This document shows positions 1 to 11,615 of a stretch of DNA of 34,713 nt, piece by piece. The stretch lies in contig KN834761.1 in NCBI GenBank assembly GCA_000827265.1, positions 647,844-682,556 of the forward strand, written 5' to 3'. A program made the position numbers and the translations under genes. This DNA is from Collybiopsis luxurians FD-317 M1. Lineage: Eukaryota; Basidiomycota; Agaricomycetes; Agaricales; Omphalotaceae. The notes below the pieces were generated by a model, which did not search any database, was not told the DNA's origin, and saw only the letters and a list, made by a program, of their open reading frames with translations. Position 1 is the stretch's first letter. Each line of letters begins with the position of its first letter.

Positions 1-658
1 TGTGAATGCCCAGGGTGGTGAATATGGGAATGTACTCCAGGCAGCTGTGCAGCAAGGCAATGAAGCTGTTGTCAAGTTGCTGCTTGAGAATGGTGCAGAT
101 GTGAATGCCCATGGTGGTCAAATTGGGAATGTACTCCAGGTAGCTGTGCAGAGAGGCAATGCAGCTGTTGTCAAGTTGCTGCTTGAGAATGGTGCAGATG
201 TGAATGCCCAGGGTGGTAGATATGGGAATGCACTCCAGGAAGCTGCTGCAAAGGAAGGCAATGAAGCTGTTGTCAAGTTGCTGCTTGAAAATAGTGCAGA
301 TGTGAATGCCCAGGGTGATAGATATGGGAATGCACTCCAGGCAGCTGCTGTGCAGGAAGGCAATGAAGCTGTTGTCAAGTTGCTACTTGAAAATGGTGCA
401 GATGTGAATGCCCAAGGTGGTTTCTATGGGAATGCACTCCAGGCAGCTGCTGCACAGGAAGGCAATGAAGCTATTGTCAAGTTGCTGCTTGAAAATGGTG
501 CAGATGTGAATGCCCAGGGTGGTTTCCAGTAGAATGCACTCTAGGCAGCTGCTGTGCAGGAAGGCAATGGAGCTGTTGTCAAGTTGCTGCTTGAAAATGG
601 TGCAGATGTGAATACCCGGGGTGGTGAATATGGGAATGCATGCCAGGCAGCTGCTCAC
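1..658 (+). pseudogene. Ankyrin-repeat 3' end of an NLR-type gene (partial, decayed end)
   Basis: Open frame from base 2 to a TAG at 530-532, made of about five to six near-identical ankyrin units of 33-34 residues (GADVNAQGG.YGNALQAA..GNEAVVKLLLEN). After the first TAG the same frame continues for about 45 codons of recognisable ankyrin sequence. It meets a second in-frame TAG at 542-544, where the repeat normally has CAG. Ankyrin arrays of this uniformity are the usual C-terminal recognition domain of fungal NACHT (NLR-like) proteins. The gene start lies left of the window. The 3' end shares a 50-bp block with the end of NLR copy A (5615-5664), so both are members of one family. The last one or two repeats look degenerate, so it may still encode a protein ending at 532 or be a pseudogene. 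Confidence 0.75.
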
Positions 659-705
659 CTAACCCTTCCTAAATGACATCATCTACCACTGCAACCATCA
701 CCATT
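656..705 (+). repeat. 50-bp block shared with the 3' end of NLR copy A
   Basis: Matches 5615-5664 at 49 of 50 positions (A versus G at 694), directly following each ankyrin array. It probably marks the original last codons/3' UTR of this NLR family. Conservation stops at about base 705. Confidence 0.8.
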
Positions 706-1858
706 GATGGAGTGTCAGTCATTTCCTGGAAAGTGTGAGGATTGGTTTATAGGGGTTTAAACATTCTTTTATTGGAATGAACAATACAAGGGAGGTGCTA
801 TTATTATTTTTTTTCACTTTAGAGTAAAGATGTAAAATATGCTTATTCCAAAAACTGAGTTGCCTTGAAATTTGACAGCATGCAGGACTCTGTAATTCCA
901 ATATTGTAATAATGAACACAGTAAGCAGCAAGTGAACTATTTTGCAGGGGGTACATCATTAAAACTAAAATTGAAAAGGAAATCCATTGGGTCTGAAGAC
1001 ACAGAAGGAGAGTGCAACATTTGTTGAAAAGCAATATGACCAAAAGACCAATCAGATTACACCTCAGTCAGGATTCATGTCAATGCAGCAGAGCTTTAAT
1101 GACATCTGTGCAGGTGCAAAGTTGTCCCATTCAAGGGTATGTAGAACAAAAATTTTATATATAATGTTTTATTTTGAGGTTAAGGTCATATAGACCCTCC
1201 CGCTCTCTCCCCTGACCCTAAATAGTTACTAATTCCCATGTTTTCAGGCTTGCTTTGGGCCCGACAATGTCTTTTTGCCCAGTCTCCGCCTACAAAGCTC
1301 CTTCTCATCACTTTTCCCAGATTTCCCCTCACAGTGCAAAGTCATGAGACCAACTCAGGTTAAAATATAGCAAGGACATTCTCGCCACTCTGATATACCG
1401 CAATCACAAGGATTAAGGCAGAGGCCATGGGAATCCTGCACCTTTCATAAGCAGGATCCTGATATTGTAATGGGCAGGCAGTTCGAACACTTTTGATAAA
1501 AGTAAAACATAGAAATAACTCTAATGCAGTATTTCTAATGATTCTATGAAGGATTTTCATCTAAATATAAGTATCTGACTCTCAATACCCCACAAAAAAA
1601 TTGCTTTTAAATCACTTAAATTGTCCAACAGACAGTCAGGAAGCATTTTATGTTTTTAGAGTACATAAGATTTGAAACAGCCACATGACATTAGTGCCCA
1701 TTAGTGCCCATTTGACTGTCCTGATGAAAATTAACCAAAATTACCCAAATCCCTCAGTTTATTATGCCAAAGCCATCCAAGTTGAAAGGGGTTAAATGCT
1801 GCTAAAGCCTCAACAGCACATTGGCCTCATAAATTCCTTGCTCCCTATGAAATTTCAC
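706..1858. other. Intergenic, AT-rich, nothing recognised
   Basis: Only short open frames without family resemblance; the longest plus-strand one, 987-1193, has no recognisable motif. A small tandem duplication (ATTAGTGCCC twice) lies near 1690-1710. The stretch may hold the promoter and 5' exon of NLR copy A, but I cannot place them. Confidence 0.5.
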
Positions 1859-3646
1859 CTATTCTAGTGCAGAATCCCAATGCAATGACAATTCCATCAG
1901 CTGGGAACTTAATTTGGATGAAAACTTACCAGATATTGAATGCATTGCAGATCTCACTAGCCCCTGTGATACACTGCAAGGAGATGAGGCTAACTCCATC
2001 CACCCCATTACCCATCGATATTTGAACAGCAAATCTGGATCATGCAAAAAATGCAAAATGACCAAATCAAGAACATCAGTACCCTTATTCTGGCTTGCAT
2101 CAAAGCCGCTATTTCCATCACTGGGTTTGGACCCTAGATAAATGGAAGATGAACAATTAAACCTTGTTCAAAAACATATAATAAGGGGTCAAAAGCTTGA
2201 TCATTCTTTTTTACCCATCCTTCATCACCTTTGGGCATAACAGGATACTTATTCTGAGATAAATTTCTGGTATTGAAAGCTCCGATTATGTTATGAATAG
2301 GATACTAATATGCAAGTAATAGGTAATATGTTTTCTAATGCACACTATTTCACCATTAAAAATAGCCAATTTACAGTCACTAGTAGGTTCTTGTTCAAAT
2401 GCATAATGTTGAATACTAAACAACATTAATGTTCAACAGCATGTGATGAAGTCCGCAACATCCATGATTGGCTTCAAGCACAGGACTGTTCAGCTAATTG
2501 TGTAGCAGCTGCTGATAAAAAAACTGAAGGAACTGGACAATGGATCCTGAGCCATCCTGAATACCGGAAGTGGAAAGGTCAACTGGGCATCCTTTGGATT
2601 CAAGGCAAAGGTAAAACCAGCTTTTCAGTGTTTGACTGAGACTCATTCTCATGGTTGAAAACTGTAGCTGGATCAGGAAAAACAGTTTTAAGGTAAGTAA
2701 TTAAATCCATGAAAGAAAGTGAAGTAAGACTTATCACTTGAAAAGCAGCACAATTTGAAAAGATCTCTCAAGCATGGATACTGATGCTTCTTGGTATCAT
2801 TACTTTGATATTCGAGATAACACCAGGAATAAATCCACTTATTGTGGATTTCTTCTATCTCTTGTCTCACAAATGGGGCTTGAAAGTGAAGAAATTAATT
2901 CAGAGTTGTACAAACTGTACACAAAGTTCAAAGGACATGAACAACCAGCCATTATAGAATTGGAGGAGATTGTTCAAGTCATTATTGTACAGAAAAATAG
3001 AGGATATCTTCTTGTAGATGCAATGGACAAATGTGCAGAAGATGCCTCAAAAGTTATGACCTGGTTATGCCAATTCTCACAGAAATTGTGGATTGTTGTG
3101 ACTAGTAGGAATTCTGTTGATGGTGGAGTTGAGCAAAGTGCACTAAAAATTATACTGGGCAATGAGCCTTCAGACACCGAAGTTGATATTGAGAGATATA
3201 TACAGTCTGAGATACTCAGTGGTGAGTATAACTTTGATTCAAAAGAAATGTACTGGAAACAGGTGCAGGAGACTTTAAAGAATGGTGCTGATGGACAGTG
3301 GGTATTTTTATTACACCAAAAAGGTAAGGCAATTGATACTAAAGGAATATACAGACTTTAGTGGGCTGAGTGTCATTTAAAGGAAGTGAAAGAGTGTGTT
3401 GATGCAGAAGCAGTGGAAGAAGTTTTGATGAATTTGCCTAAGGACTTGGAAGATATATACTCAAAAGCTATGCAAAAAGCAGAGAGGGGAAAGCAAGCAA
3501 AAGATGCTCCGAATCATTTGTTGCTTTGGCTGCTTTATGCATATGAGCCTTTGAATATGTTCCAAGTAACAGATATTACTGCAATGAATGTCCAGAAGCA
3601 GACTGAAGCTACATGCTATTGTGGACTCTAGCCTTGTTGTCATAGG

Positions 3647-4254
3647 TAGTGATGTACCGGCTGGGGCCTGGCTCAAAAGCCCCAGCTGCGGCTCAGATAG
3701 CCCCGGCCAGGGCTCACCAAAATCTTGAGCTGGCCTTACCAGATGGCCAGGGCCCGGCTGCAACTCAGGCCCCGGCCTAATAAGTAGATACAAAAGTAGG
3801 AAATTTTTTTTAGAACATGATTAGAATTGGTTTATTCTTGTTACTATTGAAATCTCTGCATAAATATTTAAGGCTTACAGGTGTATAAAGCCATAGATTT
3901 TAAGAAAAATATGTGATCAACATTGAGTGACTCATATGGGAGTTGTATGTAAGCACATAATGTAATATTTCTGGGAAGATACTTAGGTGGGAGATGAATT
4001 AAGCAGACACTGCACATTGATAGAAATGTCTCATTTTGGTAAGTGTATCTTAACTTTGAAAAATTTTACCTGAAATGTGCCTATCTGCTGCTTAAAGTGA
4101 GCTCTGGCCCAAGGCCCCGGTGGCCGGCTTACCCCAATCTTGAGCTGGGCCCTGAGCACCTTTTGGGCCATGTGAGCACTGGGGCCCGGCCAAGCCTCAA
4201 TAGGCCCTGGCTTACCCAGCTCAACAACTTTGAGCTGGAACTGGCACATCACTA
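3647..4254. mobile_element. Non-autonomous hAT element (MITE-like, 608 bp)
   Basis: Ends are imperfect terminal inverted repeats: TAGTGATGTACCGGCT at the left and, read inward from the right, TAGTGATGTGCCAGTT. Perfect 8-bp direct repeats GTCATAGG flank it (3639-3646 and 4255-4262). An 8-bp duplication with TAGTGATG-type ends is the hallmark of hAT transposons. The interior is GC-rich near both ends (GGCC/CCGG-rich, partly inverted) and AT-rich in the middle, with no transposase. Removing element plus one duplication rejoins the NLR reading frame (SSLVVIG to SDNVAQF). Confidence 0.9.
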
Positions 4255-4914
4255 GTCATAGGGAGTGACAATGTGGCCCAGTTTGCACATGCTTCAGTCA
4301 AGGAATTTCTAATTAGATATAATATGCTGCTTCAAGTCAAGGATATGTTTGATATTAATGAACAGCTTGCTGATGATATAATAGCTCAAGCATGCATTGT
4401 TTATATGATACAGGAAAAAGGTAGACATGAAAAAAATCTCTTTATGGGACTATGCATGCCAATACTGGCCAGTTCATGCAAGATGTATTGAAGGGAAGTA
4501 ACAAAATGGCCCACTCCAAAGCCTGATTAAAAATATACTGATGGACTCTTGCAATAGTTTTATGAGATGTCAAGAGGAATACAATGGATTAATGCCCTGG
4601 CAGAGGTGGAGGATGGGAACAGCACTGTATTATGCAGTGGGAAATGGATTAACAAAGAGGGTGGAAAATATATGTTGATGGAGAAAAGAAGGGCTCATCA
4701 TGAAAACAAAGGGTTGCAATCAGATAAATTGTTATACATAAACTCAACATGTGGAAGGTGGGGAAATGCATTACAAGCTGCTGTACAGCTGGATCATAGA
4801 TTGATCAATGAGTTGCAACATGAGATAAGGAGTGAATATTTAATTGCACAAGGAGGTCAGTATATTAATACACATCAGGTACACTTAGATTATAGTAATA
4901 AAGCAGTTGTACAG

Positions 4915-5574
4915 TCACTGCTTGAAAATGGTGCAGATGGGAATGCCCAGGGTGGTGAATATGGGAATGCACTCCCGGCAGCTATGCAGGAAGGCAATGA
5001 AGGTGTTGTCAAGACATTGCTTGAAAATGGTGCAGATGTGAATGCCCAGGGTGGTTTCTATGGGAATGCACTCCCGACAGCTGCACAAGGAGGCAATGAA
5101 GCTGTTGTCAAGTTGCTGCTTGAAAATGGTGCAGATGTGGATGCCCAAGGTGGTGAATATGGGAATGCACACACAGCAGCTGTGCAGGAAGGCAATGAAG
5201 CTGTTGTCAAGTTTCTGCTTGAACATGGTGCAGATATGAATGCCCAGGGTGGTGAATATGGGAATGCACTCCAGGCAGCTGCACAAAAAGGCAATGAAGC
5301 TGTTGTCAATTTGCTTGAAAATGGTGTAGATGTGAATGCACAGGGTGATTTCTATGGGAATGCACTCCAGGCAGCTGTGCAGGAAGGCAATGAAGCTGTT
5401 GTCAAATTGCTGCTTGAAAATGGTGCAGATGTGAATGCCCAGGGTGGTAGATATGGGAATGCACTCCAGGCAGCTGTGCGGAGAGGCAATGAAGCTGTTG
5501 TTAAGTTGCTGCTTAAAAATGGTGCAGATGTGAATGCCCAGCATAGTGAATATGGGAATACACTCCAGTGTTAG
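4915..5574 (+). repeat. Ankyrin repeat array of NLR copy A
   Basis: About seven tandem units of roughly 99 bp (33 aa), each close to ENGADVNAQGG.YGNAL.AA.QEGNEAVVKLLL. One unit is a residue short (VVNLLEN near 5305). The array ends YGNTLQC-stop at 5572-5574. The high identity between units at DNA level suggests recent unit turnover or gene conversion. Confidence 0.85.
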
Positions 5575-5614
5575 ACCCCAACTGATTCTCCCTGCTGGGC
5601 TATACCTACACTGT

Positions 5615-5664
5615 CACCTAACCCTTCCTAAATGACATCATCTACCACTGCAGCCATCACCATT
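5615..5664 (+). repeat. Second copy of the 50-bp NLR 3'-end block
   Basis: Partner of 656-705, lying 41 bp after the stop codon of NLR copy A. Confidence 0.8.
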
Positions 5665-6569
5665 CAACATCCTCCCTTTTTCTGCAGTCCAGCCATCTAC
5701 AATGCAATTCCTCAATACATTGACAGTGATCCCAACACATTCTTACTGTCTATCTGTAGAATTACAATACCTCTGGTTTCTATATAACTTCATGGTCAGT
5801 TCCAACAATAGGCAAGTTGGAATTACCTTGAACTACTGTTTACCTGTCTAGCTGCATTCTCATTTTGTTTTCTTCTCTCTTAATCTCCTTTTGTTTGTTT
5901 CAAATACATCTGCTCATTCTGCTTAGCATCACTTGGCCCTCAATTGAGCTGTGAATTGATACTTTCAAACTTGCACAACTCTGAAGTCACACCTATGACT
6001 TCATTGCTACTGTTACCTTCCATCTACTGATACTTACTGCCTATTGGCAGTTTCTTACTCTTATTCAGTCATTTTGCATCTAGTCCATGGATTTCTCATA
6101 TCTGAATGTGGTCCTTGAGTCACTCATAGCTACCTCCTACATGCAGGATCTTATGGAACCCTGCTATTAAGCTACTACAGTGAACCTCAATGTAATTATC
6201 TACTTGATCTACACTATCTGACTTCTCTTGAACTCTAGTTCCAGTCCTAACAAAATTCCAAAATTCACCTATCTTCAGAATATCTTGGACAATAACTAAA
6301 CCTCTGAGAGGTGAGGAGGAAACTTAAACTAGCCCCAAGCACCTTGAAGTGCAACCAAAAGGAAAGTCAAGGAAGAGTAGGAGCAAGCCTGCTCCCCCTT
6401 CAGGACAGAGAGTTATAATGAAATTGCAGACAAATCTTCGAACACTTCCCAAGTCTCCCTCAACACTGACCCAGTGGAAGGGATTTTGACTCATTTAGTC
6501 AAGTGCTGAATGGGCATGCTTACCCACACAGCATGTAGGGCATTGTCGAGAGTGAGTATACACTCCAAA
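5665..6569. other. Intergenic, nothing firmly recognised
   Basis: AT-rich. A plus-strand stretch around 6330-6480 reads like a basic, Lys/Pro-rich peptide (KGKSRKSRSKPAPP) but is bounded by stops in all frames and matches no family I know. Confidence 0.4.
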
Positions 6570-7076
6570 TCACACACTTGGGCCCCTGACCCATCTGCTG
6601 TCTGAGGTGCCACAGTTCTGACAGTCCAGAAAATAGTATAGCACAAGCACCTTCCAGATGCTTTTGTTCATATTGTTCTTGAGGACCTCAGTTAGCTGCG
6701 GCAGATTGGGTGCTGGGGCTGAAACAGGAGGGGGAGCTGGGGCTGGAACTGGAACTGGAACTGGAACTGGAACTGGAGGGAGAGCTGGAGCTGGAATTGG
6801 AGCTGAAGCCACAGCTTGAACTGGAGCTGGAACTGGAACAGAAGCTGGAGCTGGAGCAGGTATACAAGACAGTGCAGTGTCAGCCACCTGCTCACCTGGT
6901 GCTGGATTTTGAGAATAAGGAGGTGGTGGTATTGCCTCTTGAACTTGATTACTGGAACCAGCAGCACAATGACCTTGGCAGATCATTTTGAGGAAAGGGA
7001 TGGGGGAAGGAACAGATAGGAGATAGAGCAGAGACAATGGGTCAAAAGTTAAAATACCACTGTAGTTAGGCAGCAC
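6570..7076 (-). CDS. Pro/Ala/Val-rich hypothetical ORF (168 aa)
   Basis: Unrecognised. The middle (about residues 60-120) is a PAPAPVPVPV-type low-complexity tract. It is preceded by a PPPPY motif (a WW-domain ligand type) and followed by NLPQLTEVLKNNMNKSIW, which looks like ordinary coding sequence. The open frame depends partly on a hexanucleotide repeat, which keeps several frames open, so this could be chance. It could also be an exon of a decayed transposon gene. Confidence 0.25.
   Translation of the reverse strand: MLPNYSGILTFDPLSLLYLLSVPSPIPFLKMICQGHCAAGSSNQVQEAIPPPPYSQNPAPGEQVADTALSCIPAPAPASVPVPAPVQAVASAPIPAPALPPVPVPVPVPVPAPAPPPVSAPAPNLPQLTEVLKNNMNKSIWKVLVLYYFLDCQNCGTSDSRWVRGPSV
6733..6860. 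repeat. (CTGGAA)n / (GGAGCT)n hexanucleotide microsatellite
   Basis: Perfect run of CTGGAA units at about 6743-6776, then degenerate GGAGCTGGAACT units to about 6860. It encodes the Pro/Val/Ala tract of the minus-strand ORF and Leu/Glu-rich frames on the plus strand. Confidence 0.85.
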
Positions 7077-7303
7077 ACAGTATTGAGAGATCCCTGCCCA
7101 TAAAATGCCTGACTGCTATGAAGTCCAATGTTAAGAGTCCAGTCCCCATGCCTGGTCATTGGCATATGCAGGTGTTGCAGAACATGTAAATAAAACTACC
7201 TGTCTCCCGCATCTTTCACATGCATCCCTTAAAGGCCCGGATCTTCAACAGCGCCCAATAGTCCTTGACTTTAATGTTAGCAAAAACTGCCCTGAAGCCA
7301 CTT

Positions 7304-8418
7304 CTATGAGATCTCCACATCAAGGCATTCCTGTCCAACAGGTGGATCAATGCTGCCAGCATTCTGGATGACACCCACAGTCAGGGAAATGTGAAACAAT
7401 GCCAGGCCTACCCCCATTGCCAAGACCAGGAAATGGGTAATTAGAGCTGTTGGTATTGCTGCCTTGACTGTGGGTTTTACCTGAACATTAGGAAACACTG
7501 GGACAGCATTCTGAATGCCCAAGTAGAGAGAGCAGTAATAAAATTGCATTCACTACAAAAACATGAAACCTGGAAGATAGATAGTAGATCTGGAGAGGAC
7601 AGCTGTATAAGCCCTGGTGAGAACCCTTGCAAAGATCCTATAGCTGCTGAAACTAAGGTTAATAGCCTGTAAAAAGTAGATTTAGATACATACCATATGA
7701 ATCAAATTTCAATGGGTTTTGTGGCAATCAGTCTTTCAACCAGATGCTACATCCCATCATCCTCTTCTTGCCCTGTTTTGAAAACTACATAGTTCACTTC
7801 ATCACTTGGAGCTTCATTGAGCTTATCACTAATAATAACAATGTTTGGGCCCACCTTTCCACTTTGGAGTAAGGCTAAAGTAACTGGGAGGTGATGTTCC
7901 GACAGAGTGCCCAGAAGGAGAACTCTTAGTGAGGGGGGGCTTGAAAGGCTGAGTCATAACCCGGTCCCCAGCTTCACAAGCCCTTGAGTATCCAGAGACA
8001 TTATGGAATGTGATCCAGAGTCTCTCAATGTGGAGCAGGGTAAGTTGTGGAAAGAGGCCACGCTGTTTAATACCCAAGTACAAGGCACATTGACATGTAA
8101 TTTATGAAGGTAAGTGAATGGACTATAGTTGTGGGTGTAGCGGTTGACCTGTAATGTTGTTGGGAACAGGAAATCTAGACATAGTGAGGCCGGGGAGCAT
8201 AAGGAGAATATAATGAACAACTTCTGGACAGCTTCTCTCTGGCATGGTGTAGGAGGAAAAGAAGGAGGGAGCTTCAGGCACAATTGTTTGATGTGATGCG
8301 CCACACTAGGCTTGGATGAAATTGTGGAAGCAAAGTGAATAATGTTAATGAAACCACTGAGCAAGCATTGACGGTACATTAAAGGCTCCACTTTATTAAA
8401 AAATAGTGAGGAAAACAC
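7304..8418 (-). pseudogene. Decayed minus-strand coding region, family unknown
   Basis: Several minus-strand open segments in changing frames read like protein but are broken by stops and shifts. Examples are 7954-8418 (AVQKLFIIFSLCSP...LDFLFPTTLQVNRYTH), 7829-8083 (LTLLHIERLWITFHNVSGYS) and about 7690-7850 (GPNIVIISDKLNEAPSDEVN, then KTGQEEDDG). I do not recognise a family. It could be an old host gene or part of a transposon. Confidence 0.3.
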
Positions 8419-10620
8419 ACCACAGTGGCATACAAAAAACTCACACTTTCCAAACCAATTTGGAAGTTAAGCCTATGTTAAGTGGGAGATCTTTGCGACC
8501 TCACTTGGAGAGATTCGGCATTTGCTGGATGTCAAGGATAGCCTCCTCAACCAGTAAATCTTGAAGCGCCTGGGCTAAGCCACAAAAATCTAATTTGACA
8601 GTGTAAAAATAAAAAAAAACAATACGGAAAAAAAAAAATTAGCCACACACCAAACATTGACCCAATACACCTCTCACTGAACATCTCTTTGTGCTTGGAC
8701 TGCATGAGTGGCAGAAGCATGGCAAACAGCTGTGATATTTAAGATCAATTCAAAGTTGCCTGTTTTGAATGACTGTGAGCAAAGTAACTTGTAAGTAACT
8801 TGTTTTTCCAATGCTTGACAGTGCTAACTTGAGGATGCTCTGCACAATAAGGCTTCACTAAAAACTTATTATTGATCTATTAATGATTGGTATTGTGTGT
8901 TTTATGCTGTTGCAAATGAATCCTGACAAGGTCAATGAAGTGGGCTGGGTTTGGAAGCCGAATACACTCCATCTTAGGGATCTTATCACTTATTATTTGG
9001 GTGTACTTTTGCCCATGTGTACTCCTCCTTTCGGCAGCGAATAGTACTTGAGTACATACTCAATATATAACACTATGAGCTGCACAATGAGTTATAATGC
9101 AAAATTAAGCCCATACATTCCGAGGATTTTTAATCCACATACCAAGTGGTACCAACCCGGAATTTGACTGGTCAACACGGTCATGCAAATGCTCTTTAAA
9201 CTGAAAACTCAGTAGAAAGAACTTGGAGATAGGTTCCAAAATATCCTCAGGGCATCAATTCAAATTATTGATTAGAAATTATAAATATCCATTGTTGCGA
9301 GAAATACCACAGGACAAGATATATATAAATGCATTCATGTATGACATTGCTAAATAAATAGATACAAGAGGACAGGAAACAGTCACTGTATATTGTATTT
9401 ACAGCATTAGAGCCAGCATATCTAGGGGACTTTCGAAACCCCAGTAACCAGGAAAAAAAGGAATAATAATATATGCATACCATGTTAGCCCATCAGTTAT
9501 CACTTTCATCAACTTATCCTTCTGCACCATTACCATCCTCTTCACCATTGAACAGAGACATGCATGGAAGTATCACTGAAGACTTAAACCAGTCAATGGC
9601 TCACTTTACACTGGCTTCAATGGGGTGCATAGTGCAAGTAAATGGCTTAGGCATATGTTGCAACTCTGACTAAGGTGCAGCATAGACTCTATAAACCTGC
9701 CCACTGTCTATTTGATATGCTAGAAACTTTATGTTCTGATGCTCACCCTGCCAGTCTTCTCATTAAAAGTGCAACCCATCATGTCACTAGTAACTCAAAT
9801 TGCATCACATTTGCACTGTTTAAAGTGGTCTTTCTTCTGTCACTAGCAGTTGTTGATGTCTCTCAAACAAGTCCCTTGAGGTCTGATCAGTTCACAAGTC
9901 CAAATTCAAGTATCTTACTTTCACGAGACACTCCGATTTTCAGGCCCTGTTAAGTCCATCTTGCCCAAACAAGGAAGGAAGGTAGGCAACCAGAAAAATT
10001 GCTAATAACATGGGCTAGTCAATATAAGTTTTTGTCCTGGATCTCACCTCAGAGTGTGTCTCTCCATCATTTTTCCTCTCGCCTAACTCATTCTTTGCAG
10101 ACATGTCCTAGCACTAAGATAATATTTGAACTAGGGTCCAGCTGTGCTAAGTTTGATTTCTTCTTCCTGCAATCAGAAAAGATTGGGATTCTGGTAAGCA
10201 TGGTAGGGTACTGAATCAATTTCAAAATGATTCTCATGTTTGACAAGCCACATTCATCATACCTTTCTACACTGATCATTTTTGTGAAAAAGAAATACTG
10301 GCTCCCGAGGAAATATTGTCAATCTTACCTCTCAGTAAGTATCTCTGGTTTGAACTCTCAACCGGCTGTTTGTCATGACAGGAAGGAGATCAATTGCTTA
10401 GCTGCACAGTATTTAATGTTTGGTTCCAGTCACATTCGAAGACAAATATTCACTTTTGTAGGTCACAATCATGACAGTGAGCTGTGCTCAATGCATCAAG
10501 TGTAGAAGGCCATATTGACTTCGGTACTTTGGTAGGCTGTAAAACCAGTTGCACAAATGTAACTTCCAAACAATGGATACATCGATATTACGGTATTAAG
10601 AGTACTATATCATACAGTAA
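8419..10620. other. AT-rich non-coding sequence
   Basis: No convincing gene. Plus-strand frames at 9473-9673, 9675-9953, 9999-10214 and 10227-10505 are short and show no motif. AAGTAACTT occurs twice near 8780-8800 and again several times near 11,140-11,200. Poly(A/T) tracts lie near 8605-8640. Confidence 0.4.
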
Positions 10621-10624
10621 AACA

Positions 10625-10710
10625 TCTTGAGGGGGGTCAGCATTGCATCATCTGTGCAATGCTTTCTTTGATCACAGAAAATGCAGCTTCGCTTGCCACT
10701 GTTGAGTTGA
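10625..10710 (-). pseudogene. hAT transposase C-terminal (dimerisation) scrap
   Basis: Read on the minus strand, 10,705 downward gives STVASEAAFSVIKES. This matches the hAT family C-terminal signature (STVASER.FS..G.V). After a one-base shift it continues DDAMLTPLKM, equivalent to the family's R..LTP..VEAL segment. The rest of the transposase is not visible, so this is a relic. Confidence 0.5.
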
Positions 10711-11615
10711 CAACAAGTTAACAAGTTATCAAAGTCTGCTAACTTGATCAAACTTTATATTTTTATTTACAGTTTACATTAACGATTTCAATATTAAAAG
10801 AATGGTTCATGGCTAACCTGTCTTAGAACCTGAGAAACACATTCTGAACATTCAGATATACACAGAAATTGATTTTTATTGCATTTAAGCAGTAACATAA
10901 AGGCAGTTCCTCTGGAGTGTATGTTCTTACAAGTGCATTTACATTCATGCTACCTGTTCTTATATCTGTTCTAGCATAATAATCCATTGCTTATTACAAA
11001 AACAAAATATCACTTGGAATCTGGGCTATAAAACTGAGCACTAAGGTTAACAGTCCCTGCGATAGGACATTCATCACATATATAAGGGGCAAACACACTG
11101 TGACTGATAGTGGAATAAGCTACAATTTGTTGAGTTAGCCAAGTAACTTTGTTGGCACAAAGTAACTCAAGTAGCAAGTAACTTAAGTAACTTCAGTCTT
11201 TTGTAAGGCCAAGTTAGCGGAGTTGGAAATTGACAAGTTGTCAGTCACCGCCTTGGATCAGGCACAAAATCACCACCACAGAAACTCAGCATTCCATTCC
11301 ATTCAATGCACTTGTAATGAAAGAAAACTTAAGCTTGAAGTACAAGAAAAGTGTCCTTGGGGATTCTTGGAGGTGAGTTTTTAGAATAAAAAAATTGATG
11401 ATTTGCCATTGGGGGGCATTCCTCAGGGTGAAACCGTGTAAGATCCCTGACATAAGTTCGATTAAAAATGACCCTGTAATGGATATGAGTATATTCAGTA
11501 AGTGCTGGATAGTACGGCGGGCGATGGGACTGTGGTAGGAAGTAAAGGCGGGTTGGACATAAGTATATAGGACATATACAACAGTAAAACTGGCTCTGCC
11601 ACCAATTAATCTCCA

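Larger units (their letters stand above)
1914..5574 (+). pseudogene. NLR copy A: NACHT + ankyrin gene, disrupted
   Basis: A STAND/NLR-type gene, inferred to act in non-self recognition or programmed cell death by analogy with fungal HET-D/HET-E type proteins. Pieces in order: an exon at about 2319-2382 with the IGNMFSNAH.FTI motif; intron 2383-2439; exon 2440-2610 (DWLQAQD..., GTGQWILSHPEY, LWIQGK); intron 2611-2667; exon 2668-2692 completing the P-loop GKAGSGKT; then 2774-3299 (YHYFDIRDN, Walker B YLLVDAMDKC, sensor-like VVTSRNS), intron about 3300-3360, and a helical arm (WAECHLKEVKEC...LPKDLEDIY). After a frameshift near 3595-3605 comes DSSLVVIGSDN...FAHASVKEFL, split by a 608-bp transposon. 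A second shift occurs in an A7 run near 4430 before LWDYACQYW. The linker 4550-4740 needs further frame changes, and the ankyrin array 4740-5574 is open. At least two frameshifts plus the insertion make it a likely pseudogene. Walker B has DKC where most relatives have DEC. Confidence 0.75.

Noticed and set aside
4915..5544. Long minus-strand open frame (209 aa, IHICTIFKQQLDNSFIAF repeats) opposite the ankyrin array
   Set aside because: It exists only because a ~99-bp coding unit is repeated with few changes, so any stop-free antisense frame repeats too. The ankyrin strand has the recognisable fold motif.
6692..6991. Leu/Glu-rich (ELELELELE) and Gln/Leu-rich frames across the hexanucleotide repeat
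   Set aside because: Products of a microsatellite in other frames, with no independent evidence.
11100..11248. A possible ~150-bp MITE with GTGACTGA inverted ends
   Set aside because: The 8-bp inverted match is short and the flanks show no target duplication. The AAGTAACTT repeats inside are direct and also occur at 8780, so this is not enough.
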